Counted from the stretch's first letter, positions 14,366 through 23,443 are shown. The stretch: DNA of 42,372 nucleotides from Nitrosospira sp. 56-18 (GCA_001899235.1 MKVR01000052.1:1-42372), one strand, 5' to 3'. Notes: generated by a model not told the origin, from the letters alone. Translations and numbers: made by a program.

Positions 14366-17302
14366 ATGCAAGCTACCCCGGAAGCAGAGCTGCAGGCGGG
14401 CGAACATCCGGCAGCGCCGCCGCAGCCAGTGCCGCCTTACAGGCAATCCGTCGAGGAGGCGCAGGCTGTTCTGGAGACTCATCCCCAGTATGGCCTGGAC
14501 GAAGAGGAAGCACGCGCCCGGCTCGGGAAATACGGGCGAAACGAGCTGGCCGAAGAAAAACCGGTTCCGGGGTGGAAACGATTTCTCGCCCAGTTCCAGA
14601 ATGTGCTTGTCATCCTGCTCCTTGCCGCCACCGCCATATCGATGAGCCTGTGGCTGTACGAGCATGAAACTGCCCTGCCTTACGAAGCCATGGCCATCTT
14701 CGCCGTGGTGCTGCTCAATGCGGCCATGGGTTACATCCAGGAATCCCGCGCGGAAAAAGCAGTGGCGGCGCTGCGCGAGATGTCGGCGGCACGGGCCAGT
14801 GCCATAAGAAATGGCCGGCGGCGCAGCATTCCTGCGACGGAGCTCGTGCCGGGCGACATCATCATCATCGAGCAGGGGGATACCATACCCGCAGACGCCC
14901 GGTTGATCCATTGCGCGGCTTTCCAGACCGCGGAGGCCCCGCTTACCGGGGAAAGCCTGACGGTATCCAAGAACACGCTCCCCATCGCTCAAAATGCCGA
15001 GCTGGCAGATCGCCATAACATGGTTTTCAGCGGCACGGCAGCCACTTCCGGACAGGCGCGCGCCGTCGTCACCGCCACTGGCATGCGCACCGAGCTGGGC
15101 CATATTGCCGGAATGCTGGAGCAAGCGCCCGCAGAGATCACGCCCCTGCAAAAAGAACTCGCGCGCATGGGCAAGCTGCTTGGAATCATCGTTATCGCCA
15201 TTGCCGCGATCATGATTGCAACCATTGTTCTGGTCGAGGAAGTGCGTAGTTTCGCCGCCATTCTGGATGTGCTCATCCTGGGCGTGGCGCTTGCCGTCGC
15301 GGCTGTCCCCGAAGGCCTGCCGGCGATCGTGACTGCGGCCCTTTCCCTCGGCGTGCAGCGCATGGCCCGCAGGAATGCCATCGTGCGGCATCTTCCCGCG
15401 GTGGAAACACTGGGTTCGGCCACTGTCATCGCCTCCGACAAGACCGGCACCCTGACGAAGAATGAGATGACGGTGCGAACAGTGATCACAGCCAGCGGGC
15501 GCATCGACATGGGCGGCGTAGGCTACGCGCCGGAAGGCGGGATTTCCCGGTACTGCGGCGAAAATGGAAACGGAGCAGGAAGTGAAGAGAATCCGGCAAA
15601 GATCGATGGCGGGTTGAGAATCGAGCTGGATCGCGCGCTGGCAGCCGCCGGGTGCGCCAACAACGCCGTCCTGCAAGACCAGGATGGCCGCTGGGCCGTG
15701 CAGGGGGACCCCACCGAGGGAGCATTGCTCGTGGCCGCGCGCAAGGCGGGACTGGACGATAACGTACTCAACGCGCGTTTCCGGCGCGTAGGGGAAGTGC
15801 CGTTTTCTTCGGAGCGCAAATTGCATACGACAATGCATGCCGATGCGCAGGAGAATGGACGCCTGGTGGTTTTTACCAAGGGGGCGCCCGATCTGCTGCT
15901 GGACCTTTGCACACACGAACTGGTGGGGAATGCGCCCTGCCCCCTGGCGGAAAGCCGCCGCGCGGAGATCCTGAAAGTGAATGAGCAGCTCGGGGCCGAA
16001 GCCCTGCGTACGCTGGGTGTCGCTTTCCGCTTCTTGCCGGCGGAAGGCCTGGCCGCAACAGGAACCGCATCGCGGATTGAAGCCGGTGCGCGCATCGAGC
16101 GCGATCTCGTCTTCGCGGGATTGATCGGCATGATGGATCCGCCGCGTGCGGAAGCGAAGGAAGCGGTGGCGCGCGCAAAAGATGCAGGGATGCGGCCTAT
16201 CATGATCACGGGCGATCACCCGGCAACCGCGGGAATGATCGCCCGGATGCTGGGAATAGCCGGAAACGGACGAACGCTCAGCGGCAGCGATCTCGAGAAA
16301 CTTCCGGATGAAGCGCTCGCCCAGGCCGTCCATGAGGTATCGGTTTACGCGCGGGTCAACCCCGAGCACAAGCTGCGCATCGTCAAAGCATTGCAACGGC
16401 AAGGGGCGGTGGTGGCAATGACCGGCGATGGCGTGAACGATGCACCCGCCCTGAAAACAGCGGATATCGGCATCGCCATGGGTTTGACGGGAACCGATGT
16501 TTCCCGCCAGGCGGCGGACATGATACTCGGGGACGATAATTTCGCCACCATCGTGGCCGCGGTCGAGGAAGGACGCACCATTTTCTCCAACATCCGCAAA
16601 TTCCTGCGCTACCTGCTTTCTTCCAACATAGGCGAAGTGATTACCATGTTCTTTGGCGTTCTGCTGGCGGATCTCATCGGACTGGCGGCAGAAGGAAATT
16701 CCGGGGAAGAAATGGTTGTGCTGCCGCTGCTGGCAACGCAACTCCTGTGGATCAACCTGGTGACCGATGGCGCTCCCGCGCTTGCGCTCGGCATGGACCC
16801 GCCGGACGCAGATGCGATGCGCAAGCCGCCTCGCCCCGCCGGCGAGGGTGTCATCACGCCACGGATGTGGCTCAGCATCGCCTATATTGGCGTGGCCATG
16901 GGGGTAAGTGCGCTGATGGTACTGGACGCCAGCCTGCCAGGCGGTTTTATCAAAGGCTCGGGAAACATGCGCTATGCCCAGACGATGACGTTCAATACCC
17001 TGGTGCTGCTCTCATTGTTCAATCTTTTCAATGCGCGTTCCGAGGAGCAGAGCGCATTCGCCGGATTATTTTCCAACAAGTGGCTTTGGGAGGCGGTAGG
17101 GCTGTCCCTGCTGCTGCAACTGGCGGTGATCTATGCCCCCTTTCTCCAGCATGCCTTTTCGACCGTCAGCCTGAGCCTGGAGGACTGGCTGCTGTGCACG
17201 CTGGCGGGCAGTTCGGTGCTGTGGCTGAGCGAGTTGAAAAAGGGGATCGTGCGCATAAGCAGGCCGGGCGCCCGGCGGGCAGGCTCCGATGTAACATCCT
17301 GA
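14366..17302 (+). CDS. P-type (IIA-like) cation-transporting ATPase, probably Ca2+
   Basis: 978 residues. The motifs are in order: N-terminal cation ATPase domain (about 30-95), actuator TGES at 194-197, PEGLPA from 315, the phosphorylated Asp D358 in DKTGTLT, and the hinge TGDGVNDAP at 686-694. Between them is a nucleotide-binding domain with GDPTEGALL and FTKGAPD. Helix residues match SERCA Ca2+ pumps: VPEGLP in M4, SSNIGEV in M5 and LLWINLVTDG in M6, so Ca2+ efflux is the best guess; Mn2+ or another divalent cation is possible. No Shine-Dalgarno sequence is visible before the ATG, and a MITE-like repeat ends 25 bp upstream. No operon partner. Confidence 0.9.
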   Translation: MQATPEAELQAGEHPAAPPQPVPPYRQSVEEAQAVLETHPQYGLDEEEARARLGKYGRNELAEEKPVPGWKRFLAQFQNVLVILLLAATAISMSLWLYEHETALPYEAMAIFAVVLLNAAMGYIQESRAEKAVAALREMSAARASAIRNGRRRSIPATELVPGDIIIIEQGDTIPADARLIHCAAFQTAEAPLTGESLTVSKNTLPIAQNAELADRHNMVFSGTAATSGQARAVVTATGMRTELGHIAGMLEQAPAEITPLQKELARMGKLLGIIVIAIAAIMIATIVLVEEVRSFAAILDVLILGVALAVAAVPEGLPAIVTAALSLGVQRMARRNAIVRHLPAVETLGSATVIASDKTGTLTKNEMTVRTVITASGRIDMGGVGYAPEGGISRYCGENGNGAGSEENPAKIDGGLRIELDRALAAAGCANNAVLQDQDGRWAVQGDPTEGALLVAARKAGLDDNVLNARFRRVGEVPFSSERKLHTTMHADAQENGRLVVFTKGAPDLLLDLCTHELVGNAPCPLAESRRAEILKVNEQLGAEALRTLGVAFRFLPAEGLAATGTASRIEAGARIERDLVFAGLIGMMDPPRAEAKEAVARAKDAGMRPIMITGDHPATAGMIARMLGIAGNGRTLSGSDLEKLPDEALAQAVHEVSVYARVNPEHKLRIVKALQRQGAVVAMTGDGVNDAPALKTADIGIAMGLTGTDVSRQAADMILGDDNFATIVAAVEEGRTIFSNIRKFLRYLLSSNIGEVITMFFGVLLADLIGLAAEGNSGEEMVVLPLLATQLLWINLVTDGAPALALGMDPPDADAMRKPPRPAGEGVITPRMWLSIAYIGVAMGVSALMVLDASLPGGFIKGSGNMRYAQTMTFNTLVLLSLFNLFNARSEEQSAFAGLFSNKWLWEAVGLSLLLQLAVIYAPFLQHAFSTVSLSLEDWLLCTLAGSSVLWLSELKKGIVRISRPGARRAGSDVTS

Positions 17303-17304
17303 AT

Positions 17305-17396
17305 CCGGTAGCTGGCCGCTCTTTTTCAGTTTGGAACCATGATCCCAAAACCGGCAGTTGATCGCACATTTCCAGTTTGGAGCCATGATCCACAAA
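17305..17396. repeat. Two tandem 46-bp copies
   Basis: Units at 17305 and 17351 share CCGG(T/C)AG(C/T)TG at the start and CAGTTTGGA(A/G)CCATGATCC at offset 22. They lie directly behind the ATPase stop codon. Confidence 0.6.
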
Positions 17397-17419
17397 AACT
17401 TTTCGCAGTATTTGACGTT

Positions 17420-17580
17420 CACCTATAGGGTGAGTTCGCTACAAGGCGGATTACGCGATTTTTGCGCCTCATGGCTGCGTTGCAACTCCTTGGAATGGAA
17501 TAGCCACTGCGCGTCGCAGCACCTTGCCCTGCACCCCAAAAACCGCATATTCCACCCCGTCCAACCGCCCGGATTTGGAA
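17420..17580. repeat. Degenerate palindromic repeat element
   Basis: The segment starts GGTGAGTTCGCTACAAGGCG and contains GCGATTTTTGCG...CAAAAACCGC as opposed arms. Its centre (TCATGGCTGCGTTGCAACTC, then CTTGGAAT) resembles the centre of the MITE-like element at 14063-14340 (TCATGGCGTTGCGCTCCTTG). The 17303-17776 gap has no supported gene. Confidence 0.4.
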
Positions 17581-17776
17581 TCATTCAACTGCCAAACCGC
17601 GAGGAAGCGCTGGATTATGATGCGAAGTAAGCGTATCGTCGAATGGCGGCACCTCGGCGCATCGCCACCCGCATAGTCATGCGTGCATGTCCATTTTTAC
17701 AGGGGACCCGGCAATCGGGGCAGATCACAGGGGAGATGCCGGGAATCGTCTATTACTTACAATCCGGAGGAATCGA

Positions 17777-18256
17777 ATGAACGTCGTTAAACGTCATATC
17801 CTGTTGAGCCTTGCCATGGCAGCCTTTTCCGGTTCCGTCGCGGCGCAGGATCTCGGGCAGATTACCAATACGCTGGGTGGCGCCGCGGGCGGCATGCCCT
17901 CTGTGCCAGGCCAGGGGGCGCTGGGGGGAGCAGCGGGGTCGCTGGGAGCACTCGGTTCGCTGGGATCGATACAGCCCGGCAGCATGGGCAATGCCGCTGG
18001 CATTCTCCAGTATTGCGTCCAGAACAATTACCTCGGCGGTGGAAATGCAGCCTCTGTCAAGGATCAGTTGATGAGCAAACTCACCGCCAGCAGCGGCCAG
18101 CCCGCGGAAAGCAATCCGGATTATGTCAGCGGCACGAACGGGATCCTGAGCGGCAGCAATGGCCAGACTCTGGATCTCAGCACAGCCGGCCTGAAAGCCG
18201 CGGCAGCGAAACAATTGTGCGGAAAAATACTCGACCAGGCGAAGTCGATGTTTTGA
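17777..18256 (+). CDS. DUF2501 (YjjA-like) secreted protein
   Basis: 159 residues. The ATG at 17777 has CCGGAGG 6 nt upstream; a longer in-frame start at 17687 lacks both a good ribosome site and a signal peptide. The signal peptide covers about residues 1-23 (SGSVAA/QD). A Gly/Ala-rich low-complexity stretch follows (about 30-75). The conserved DUF2501 core is GILQYCVQNNYL...VKDQLMSKL and the C-terminal LCGKILDQAKSMF, with two Cys that could pair. Probably periplasmic; E. coli YjjA is the known relative and its function is unknown. Confidence 0.82.
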   Translation: MNVVKRHILLSLAMAAFSGSVAAQDLGQITNTLGGAAGGMPSVPGQGALGGAAGSLGALGSLGSIQPGSMGNAAGILQYCVQNNYLGGGNAASVKDQLMSKLTASSGQPAESNPDYVSGTNGILSGSNGQTLDLSTAGLKAAAAKQLCGKILDQAKSMF

Positions 18257-18387
18257 CCCGCTATCGCGGCTAACGGTTAACGGCTAAACGGATAGGCGAG
18301 CGCCGTCCCCGGACCGGGGAAGCGCTCATCATCCCATTTCATCCCCGCACTTCGCACTTTCTGGCTGTGCCGCCGGCGAGCAAGTTT

Positions 18388-18416
18388 GTAGCCGGATTAG
18401 TGGAACGTAATCCGGC
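18388..18416 (+). repeat. REP-A palindrome (diverged)
   Basis: GTAGCCGGATTAGTGGAACG-TAATCCGGC has CCGGATTA/TAATCCGG arms. It belongs to the REP-A family abundant near 39-40 kb. Confidence 0.75.
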
Positions 18417-18557
18417 ATGATGCTGAAGCTGGCTACCTATGCGGAGATTCCGCATCGCCACGCTTCATTCCCCTTTCGCCAGTAATAATCAACCAGGACG
18501 GATCCATAACATCGCCTGCAGCGAAGCATAAGATAGCCCACGCTCTCGTATGAAGTT

Positions 18558-18587
18558 GTAGGTCGGATTAGTGAAACGTAATCCGAC
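18558..18587 (+). repeat. REP-A palindrome
   Basis: GTAG, then GTCGGATTA and TAATCCGAC arms around GTGAAACG. The 18257-18752 gap contains this and the copy at 18388. I see no gene there. Confidence 0.85.
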
Positions 18588-18752
18588 ATGTGCAGACCCT
18601 ATCCCATCCCCATGCCCGACATGGCAATTCCCGCGGGCGCAGGGGAAACATTCTTGATAACCTAAAGTACAAGCATGACCGGGGACGCCATCAGCTAAGC
18701 GGTGTGGTAACGAACAGATTAGCCGCATATTTCACGTTATCTTTTACTCAAC

Positions 18753-18981
18753 TCACGGGCGATCTTCATTAATGAGATCCTTGATGCTTAATCCACTCAA
18801 GGTCACTCTCTGATTGACTTCGAGCAGATCGCGCGCTACTTGCCGGGCTCGCGCGCGATTGAAGCCGGGTTCGTCGGAAACCAGCCGTGCCACAGTGATA
18901 AGAAAATTCCTCGCCTGCCGCCACCCAGTCGAGCAACGTCCCCAGTTTATTCCTGGCCTCGAAGGCGCCGATTGCGCGCAT
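18753..18981 (-). pseudogene. Phd/YefM-type antitoxin, frameshifted
   Basis: From the ATG at 18981 the frame reads MRAIGAFEARNKLGTLLDWV, AAGEEF, then goes out of phase. A +1 shift at the A4 run 18903-18906 restores LITVARLVSDEPGFNRARAR, QVARDLLEVNQ and ends LINEDRP at 18753. This is the Phd antitoxin pattern (FEARNKLGTLLD...GEEFLIT...VARLV), but the usual RHGKP between LIT and VARLV is also missing. No PIN-type toxin gene follows on the minus strand. AGGGAA precedes the start. Confidence 0.65.
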
Positions 18982-19143
18982 GGTATTCCCTGTGAAATAA
19001 GCTGGATTAAATCCAGCCTGTCATATTTCAAGTGGCTTCGGCTGCATGATCCTGTACCATGATAAAAATCACTGGCCGATCTCTCCCGCCGGCCGCTAGC
19101 TTTCCGCTTCCCGCCCAATCCGTTACTGGAGAAAACAAGCAAC

Positions 19144-20403
19144 ATGGCTTCGACTTACGAAAACATCAGCATGGCCGTATTCTGCGATTTCGAGAATGTG
19201 GCGCTCGGCGTACGCGATGCAAAATACGAAAAATTCGATATCGAGCCAGTGCTCGAACGGCTGCTGCTCAAGGGCAGCATCGTGGTCAAAAAGGCCTATT
19301 GCGACTGGGACCGGTACAAGACCTTCAAGGCTGCCATGCACGAGGCCAGTTTCGAATTGATCGAAATCCCCCATGTTCGCCAGTCGGGAAAAAACTCGGC
19401 GGATATCCGCCTGGTGGTGGACGCGCTCGATCTTTGCTACACCAAGTCCCATGTCAATACTTTTGTCATCATCAGCGGCGATTCCGATTTTTCGCCGCTG
19501 GTTTCCAAGCTGCGCGAAAATGCCAAGCAGGTGATCGGGGTTGGCGTCAAGCAATCCACTTCCGATTTGCTGATCGGCAATTGCGACGAATTCATCTTCT
19601 ACGATGACCTGGTGCGCGAAAGCCAGCGGAGCAAGGCAGAACAGCACGATTCGAAGCCCATGCAGCCTGCCGCCAAGGCGCCATCCCAGGTTGAAAAAGG
19701 CGGCAGGGAAGAATGGGAGTCGCGCAAGCGCAAAGCCATAGAAATCGCGGTGGAAACGTTTGATGCGCTGGTATCCGAGAGAGGCGACAGCGGGAAAATC
19801 TGGGCTTCCACGCTCAAGCAGGCCATCAAGCGCCGCCGCCCCGGCTTCAATGAGTCCTATTACGGCTTCCGCGCATTCGGCAACCTGCTGGAAGAGGCGC
19901 AGGAACGAGGCCTACTCGAACTGGGCCGCGACGAGAAGTCAGGCACCTATGTCTACCGCAGCGATAGCGGGAGCGCCGGCAAACCCTCGGCGCACCCGGA
20001 AACCAGCGTGACCGGGCATACAATGCAATCCTCGATCCAGCTCCCGGTCCAGCCGGCGCCCGACCCCGAACCGGCGAATGGGCATGAACCGCTACCCCGT
20101 AGGCATACTGACCATCGGCGCGGAAAAAAGGCTGCAGAGCTTCTGCCGCCGCCCGCCCCCGCCGAAACCGGTATGGCAGCGCGACGGGAAGTGGAATCTG
20201 TCATCCCTTCGCATGAGCCAGGCATGCTACCCGAGGATACGGCGGGGAAAGCGGTGGACAAAACGACCGGCAAAGGCCGCAAACCCGCCCCGCGCAGGCG
20301 CAGGTCATCGAGAGCGGAAATACCGGACGCGCCCGGGGATCAGCAAATACAGGAGATACCGGGAATACCTGAAGAGGCTCAAAACGATAATGGAAGTGCG
20401 TGA
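19144..20403 (+). CDS. NYN (LabA/DUF88) domain protein with OST-HTH/LOTUS domain
   Basis: 419 residues. Residues 8-155 form a NYN domain, a PIN-like fold typical of metal-dependent RNases. The acidic ladder is visible: D15 and N18 in FCDFENVALG, D87 in SADIRLVVDAL, D113 and D115 in ISGDSDFSPL. Residues about 185-275 match the OST-HTH/LOTUS domain (IEIAVETFDALVSERG...WASTLKQAIKRRRPGF...GLLEL). The last 140 residues are disordered, proline-rich and then basic (GRKPAPRRRRSSR). It is presumably an RNA-binding or RNA-cleaving protein; the substrate is unknown. No operon partner. Confidence 0.85.
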   Translation: MASTYENISMAVFCDFENVALGVRDAKYEKFDIEPVLERLLLKGSIVVKKAYCDWDRYKTFKAAMHEASFELIEIPHVRQSGKNSADIRLVVDALDLCYTKSHVNTFVIISGDSDFSPLVSKLRENAKQVIGVGVKQSTSDLLIGNCDEFIFYDDLVRESQRSKAEQHDSKPMQPAAKAPSQVEKGGREEWESRKRKAIEIAVETFDALVSERGDSGKIWASTLKQAIKRRRPGFNESYYGFRAFGNLLEEAQERGLLELGRDEKSGTYVYRSDSGSAGKPSAHPETSVTGHTMQSSIQLPVQPAPDPEPANGHEPLPRRHTDHRRGKKAAELLPPPAPAETGMAARREVESVIPSHEPGMLPEDTAGKAVDKTTGKGRKPAPRRRRSSRAEIPDAPGDQQIQEIPGIPEEAQNDNGSA

Positions 20404-20429
20404 ATAGGCAATCAGAGGTGGTGTAGAAG

Positions 20430-20448
20430 CCCCGGTGGAAGGCCGGGG
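20430..20448. terminator. Possible bidirectional hairpin between convergent genes
   Basis: CCCCGG (20430-20435) and CCGGGG (20443-20448) pair around a 7-nt loop in the 56-bp gap between two converging genes. The T-rich tail is poor on both sides. Confidence 0.35.
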
Positions 20449-20459
20449 TAATATCAATC

Positions 20460-20945
20460 CTACATCCGCTCGGCCAGCGGATATTTCCCGGTCAGCACCC
20501 ACACTTCGGTGGGAATCCGCAATATCGTGCTCAAGAATTCCATGCGCACGCCCATGGCATCGGGAGCGGTAATGATCGCATTCGCAGGCTTGCCGCATTC
20601 GGAACTGATGAGCGCTTCGATGCCTATTCCCTGCTCTTTCAGCTTTTGCATCCGGCCTTCCATGTCGGATTCCCATACGCCGAAATAGAGAATCCCGCCC
20701 GCGTTCCTGGCAGAAAATATACCATCTCCGTTGGCCTGTATCAGTTCCAGGTAGGGTGCGCGAGTGCGGGAGTAGGCCGCCACCACCTTTATGCTCTCGG
20801 ATTGCCCCTGCTGCGGATTTTCGATACAGAGCACGCTGTCGGTCGGTTCGGTGAATGTGATATCGAGCAGCTTCGAATAATACGCGGCGGCCTCCTGGAG
20901 ATCGTGGACGACCATGCCGATATGGTAGTAAGGCGCGGTAAACAT
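20460..20945 (-). CDS. VOC (glyoxalase/bleomycin-resistance fold) family protein
   Basis: 161 residues with two paired beta-alpha-beta-beta-beta modules: YYHIGMVVHDLQEAAAYYSKLL, YLELIQ, then ILYFGVWESDMEGRMQKLKEQG and GVRMEFLS. Candidate metal ligands are H8, the Glu of YLELIQ and the Glu of RMEFLS. It begins 3 bp after the response-regulator stop codon, so it is the third gene of a kinase-regulator operon. Its substrate is unknown. An adjacent two-component system suggests that its expression or its small-molecule ligand is tied to the signal. Confidence 0.8.
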   Translation of the reverse strand: MFTAPYYHIGMVVHDLQEAAAYYSKLLDITFTEPTDSVLCIENPQQGQSESIKVVAAYSRTRAPYLELIQANGDGIFSARNAGGILYFGVWESDMEGRMQKLKEQGIGIEALISSECGKPANAIITAPDAMGVRMEFLSTILRIPTEVWVLTGKYPLAERM

Positions 20946-20948
20946 GTT

Positions 20949-21371
20949 TCAATAGGACATTTCCGGCGATTCCGCCGGCGGATCCATCAGCAGCAGATCC
21001 TTGGCGATCTCGCCTATCTTGAGATAGGCCTCGTAGCCCGAGGGCTTGCGAAAATAGGCGTCGGCGCCCATGCTGGCAGCCTCGGCGCGATCTATCACCG
21101 AGTCCGATGAAGAAACCACCACCACCAGGGATTGCCTGCATTTGCTGCTGCGCCGCAGGTATTCCAGCACCTCTATTCCTGAAACCTTGGGAAGATTCAG
21201 GTCGAGTAGCACGAGGGCCGGGCAGTTGCCCGAGCCGTCTGCGTTCAGCTCGTCGATATACCGCATTGCCATTTCGCCGTCGCTCACCACATGAAGGCTG
21301 GCGGCGATTTCAGCCGCTTCCAGCGCCTCCCGCATGAGAAACACGTCCGCCTGGTTGTCCTCGACGAGCAT
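20949..21371 (-). CDS. Single-domain response regulator (Rcp1-like)
   Basis: 140 residues, receiver domain only. The acidic pocket is E4/D5 in MLVEDNQADVF. The phosphorylated Asp is D57 in VLLDLNLPKVSG, and the conserved Lys is in YFRKPSGYE. There is no output domain, so it probably acts through protein contacts or feeds back on the kinase. The ATG at 21371 lies 62 bp inside the end of the kinase gene in another frame and has no clear ribosome site, so translation is probably coupled. No other start codon occurs in the upstream 70 bp of this frame. Confidence 0.82.
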   Translation of the reverse strand: MLVEDNQADVFLMREALEAAEIAASLHVVSDGEMAMRYIDELNADGSGNCPALVLLDLNLPKVSGIEVLEYLRRSSKCRQSLVVVVSSSDSVIDRAEAASMGADAYFRKPSGYEAYLKIGEIAKDLLLMDPPAESPEMSY

Positions 21372-23214
21372 GATGGGAAAGCATTCTTGGGAGCCGTCGC
21401 GGCAGCGTGAAGTAAAAAGTCGATCCCTCCCCTGGCGTGGATTCGGCCCAGATGCGGCCGCGGTACCGTTCCACGATTCGCCGGCAGATCGCGAGGCCGA
21501 GGCCGGTTCCCGGATATTCCGTGCTGGTGTGAAGTCGTTTGAAGAGTCCAAAGATCTGCTCCTTGAATTGAGGTTCGAAACCGATGCCATTGTCCTTAAC
21601 GGAGAATAGCGCGTACCCGCCATCATGCTGCGTGGCATCCACATGCACGACAGGAGATTCCCTGCCGCGATATCTTAGCGCATTTGAGATAAGGTTCTGG
21701 AGAATCTGCTGCAGGTGGACGGGAGATGCCCGCACCTCGGGCAGCTCACGGGATATTACTTTTGCATCGAGGCCGGCCATGGTCTCGGCGAGATTGGAGA
21801 GCACGATCGCCAGCACGGAGTTGGCGTCCGTTTTATCGGTGGAGACATCGAGCTTGACGACGCGGGTATACTCGAGCAGGTCACCCACGAGCGCCTCCAT
21901 GCGCGCCGCCCCTTCGGCCAGGTACCTGAGAAGCTCCTGCGCTTCGCCATCCAGCCGGTCCGCGCATCGCCTGATGAGAAGCTCGCTGTAGATGCTGACG
22001 CTCCTCAAGGGCTCCTGCAGATCGTGGCTCACGGAATAGGCGAACTGCTCCAGGTCATCATTGGCGCGCCGCAGTTCCTGCTCGGTTTTCAGGCGCTCGG
22101 TGATATCGGTATTGGTTCCGAACCAGCGGATGATCCGGTCCCCTTCGCGGATGGGCAGCGCATGGGAGAGAAACCACCGGTAGGTTCCGTCCTTGCCGCG
22201 CAACGGAAACGTATCCTCCCAGGTCTTGCCGGTTTCGAAGCAGTGCCTGATATGCGCGACGACCCGTTCCACGTGCCCGGGATGATGAACAGCCCGCCAG
22301 CCCCACCCCCGCATGGTCTCGAATGTGGTGCCGGTATAGTCATACCATCGTTGGTTGTACCAGAATACCGAGCCTGATTCATCCGTCATCCAGGCGAGCT
22401 GCGAAATGTTGTCGGCGAGCGTGCGAAATTCTTCTTCGCTCTTGCACAGGGCTTCTTCCGCCTGCTTTTGCTTGGTCACGTCACGCGAAACCACGACGAT
22501 GCCCATCGGCGTACCGGCCTCGTCGCGAAGCGGGGCCTTGATGGATTGAAAGAAATGGACCTTGCCGCCCGGATCGGGATACTGCTCGTCGATCGATATG
22601 GTCTTCCCCGACTGCATCACCCCGCGGTCCACTTCCATGATCGGTTCAGCCAATTCCGGCTTCGAGATTTCCCCATCGGTTCGGCCTATCACCTCGGCCA
22701 TGGGAAGCCCGAGGATCCGTGCCGTCGCCTCGTTCAGCGCAAGGTAGCGCCCTTCGCGATCCTTGGCAAGAATTACATCCGGGCTGCTGTCGAGTATGGT
22801 GGTAAGCAGGGCATTGGCCCGGTCGCGCTCCATCTCGACATTCTTCCGCTCGGTGATATCGGTGTTCATTCCAACCCAGCCCGACGTTTTTCCGTCCGGC
22901 GCCGCCAGCGGCACAGCGCCTCCCGCGGTCCAGCGCCACTCGCCGCTCATATGGCGGATGCGGTACTCGTGGTAAAATGGCCGCTGGTTTCTCACCGCTT
23001 CCTGCCAGCTTCCCTCCGCGCTTTCCCTATCGTCCGGATGAACGCAATCCAGCCAGCCGGATGTTCTCCATTCCTCGAAGGTTTGCCCCGTGTAAGTCCG
23101 CCAGGAGGGAGAATCCTCGACAATGAGCCCGTTGGCATCCGTTGCCCATACGATCTGGGCAGAAGCCTCGACCAGCGCGCAAAACCGCGCCTCGTTGTCC
23201 GGCTGCACGCTCAT
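21310..23214 (-). CDS. Multi-PAS sensor histidine kinase
   Basis: 634 residues from the ATG at 23214, chosen because GGGGAGGAG stands just before it; an ATG at 23274 lacks one. There are three PAS/PAC modules: about 10-125 (IVWATDANGLIVEDSPSWRT...NTDITERK), 130-255 (ILDSSPDVILAKDREGRYLA...VSRDVTKQK) and 260-375 (LAWMTDESGSVFWYNQRWYD...NTDITERL). The HisKA phosphoacceptor is H397 in YSVSHDLQEPLRS. The ATPase domain has NLISNALRYR, DNGIGF, FKRLH and GTGLGLAICRRIV. There are no membrane segments, so it is a cytoplasmic sensor. The final ~25 residues overlap the regulator gene. Confidence 0.92.
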   Translation of the reverse strand: MSVQPDNEARFCALVEASAQIVWATDANGLIVEDSPSWRTYTGQTFEEWRTSGWLDCVHPDDRESAEGSWQEAVRNQRPFYHEYRIRHMSGEWRWTAGGAVPLAAPDGKTSGWVGMNTDITERKNVEMERDRANALLTTILDSSPDVILAKDREGRYLALNEATARILGLPMAEVIGRTDGEISKPELAEPIMEVDRGVMQSGKTISIDEQYPDPGGKVHFFQSIKAPLRDEAGTPMGIVVVSRDVTKQKQAEEALCKSEEEFRTLADNISQLAWMTDESGSVFWYNQRWYDYTGTTFETMRGWGWRAVHHPGHVERVVAHIRHCFETGKTWEDTFPLRGKDGTYRWFLSHALPIREGDRIIRWFGTNTDITERLKTEQELRRANDDLEQFAYSVSHDLQEPLRSVSIYSELLIRRCADRLDGEAQELLRYLAEGAARMEALVGDLLEYTRVVKLDVSTDKTDANSVLAIVLSNLAETMAGLDAKVISRELPEVRASPVHLQQILQNLISNALRYRGRESPVVHVDATQHDGGYALFSVKDNGIGFEPQFKEQIFGLFKRLHTSTEYPGTGLGLAICRRIVERYRGRIWAESTPGEGSTFYFTLPRRLPRMLSHHARRGQPGGRVSHAGGAGSG

Positions 23215-23443
23215 GGAACTCCTCCCCGGATCGTCTGCCGGCGGGCGGAGCGGAAAGCGATGGGTTCTTGCCATATCGTCAGGTCATCAGATACATAGGA
23301 TACTTCGGGCACGGTAACACAGGACACAGGAGATAGCCGGATCGCTCAGGGTACCGAAGCTCTGGAGCGCTCGGGCACTTGAGGCGCCGGTACTGAAGCA
23401 TCGGAGATTCAGGAGATTCAAGCAACTCCATGCAGGTTCCCAC

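Noticed and set aside
14327-16741. 804-codon open frame antisense to the ATPase
   Set aside because: The ATPase strand has all catalytic motifs; the antisense frame is a by-product of high-GC codon use.
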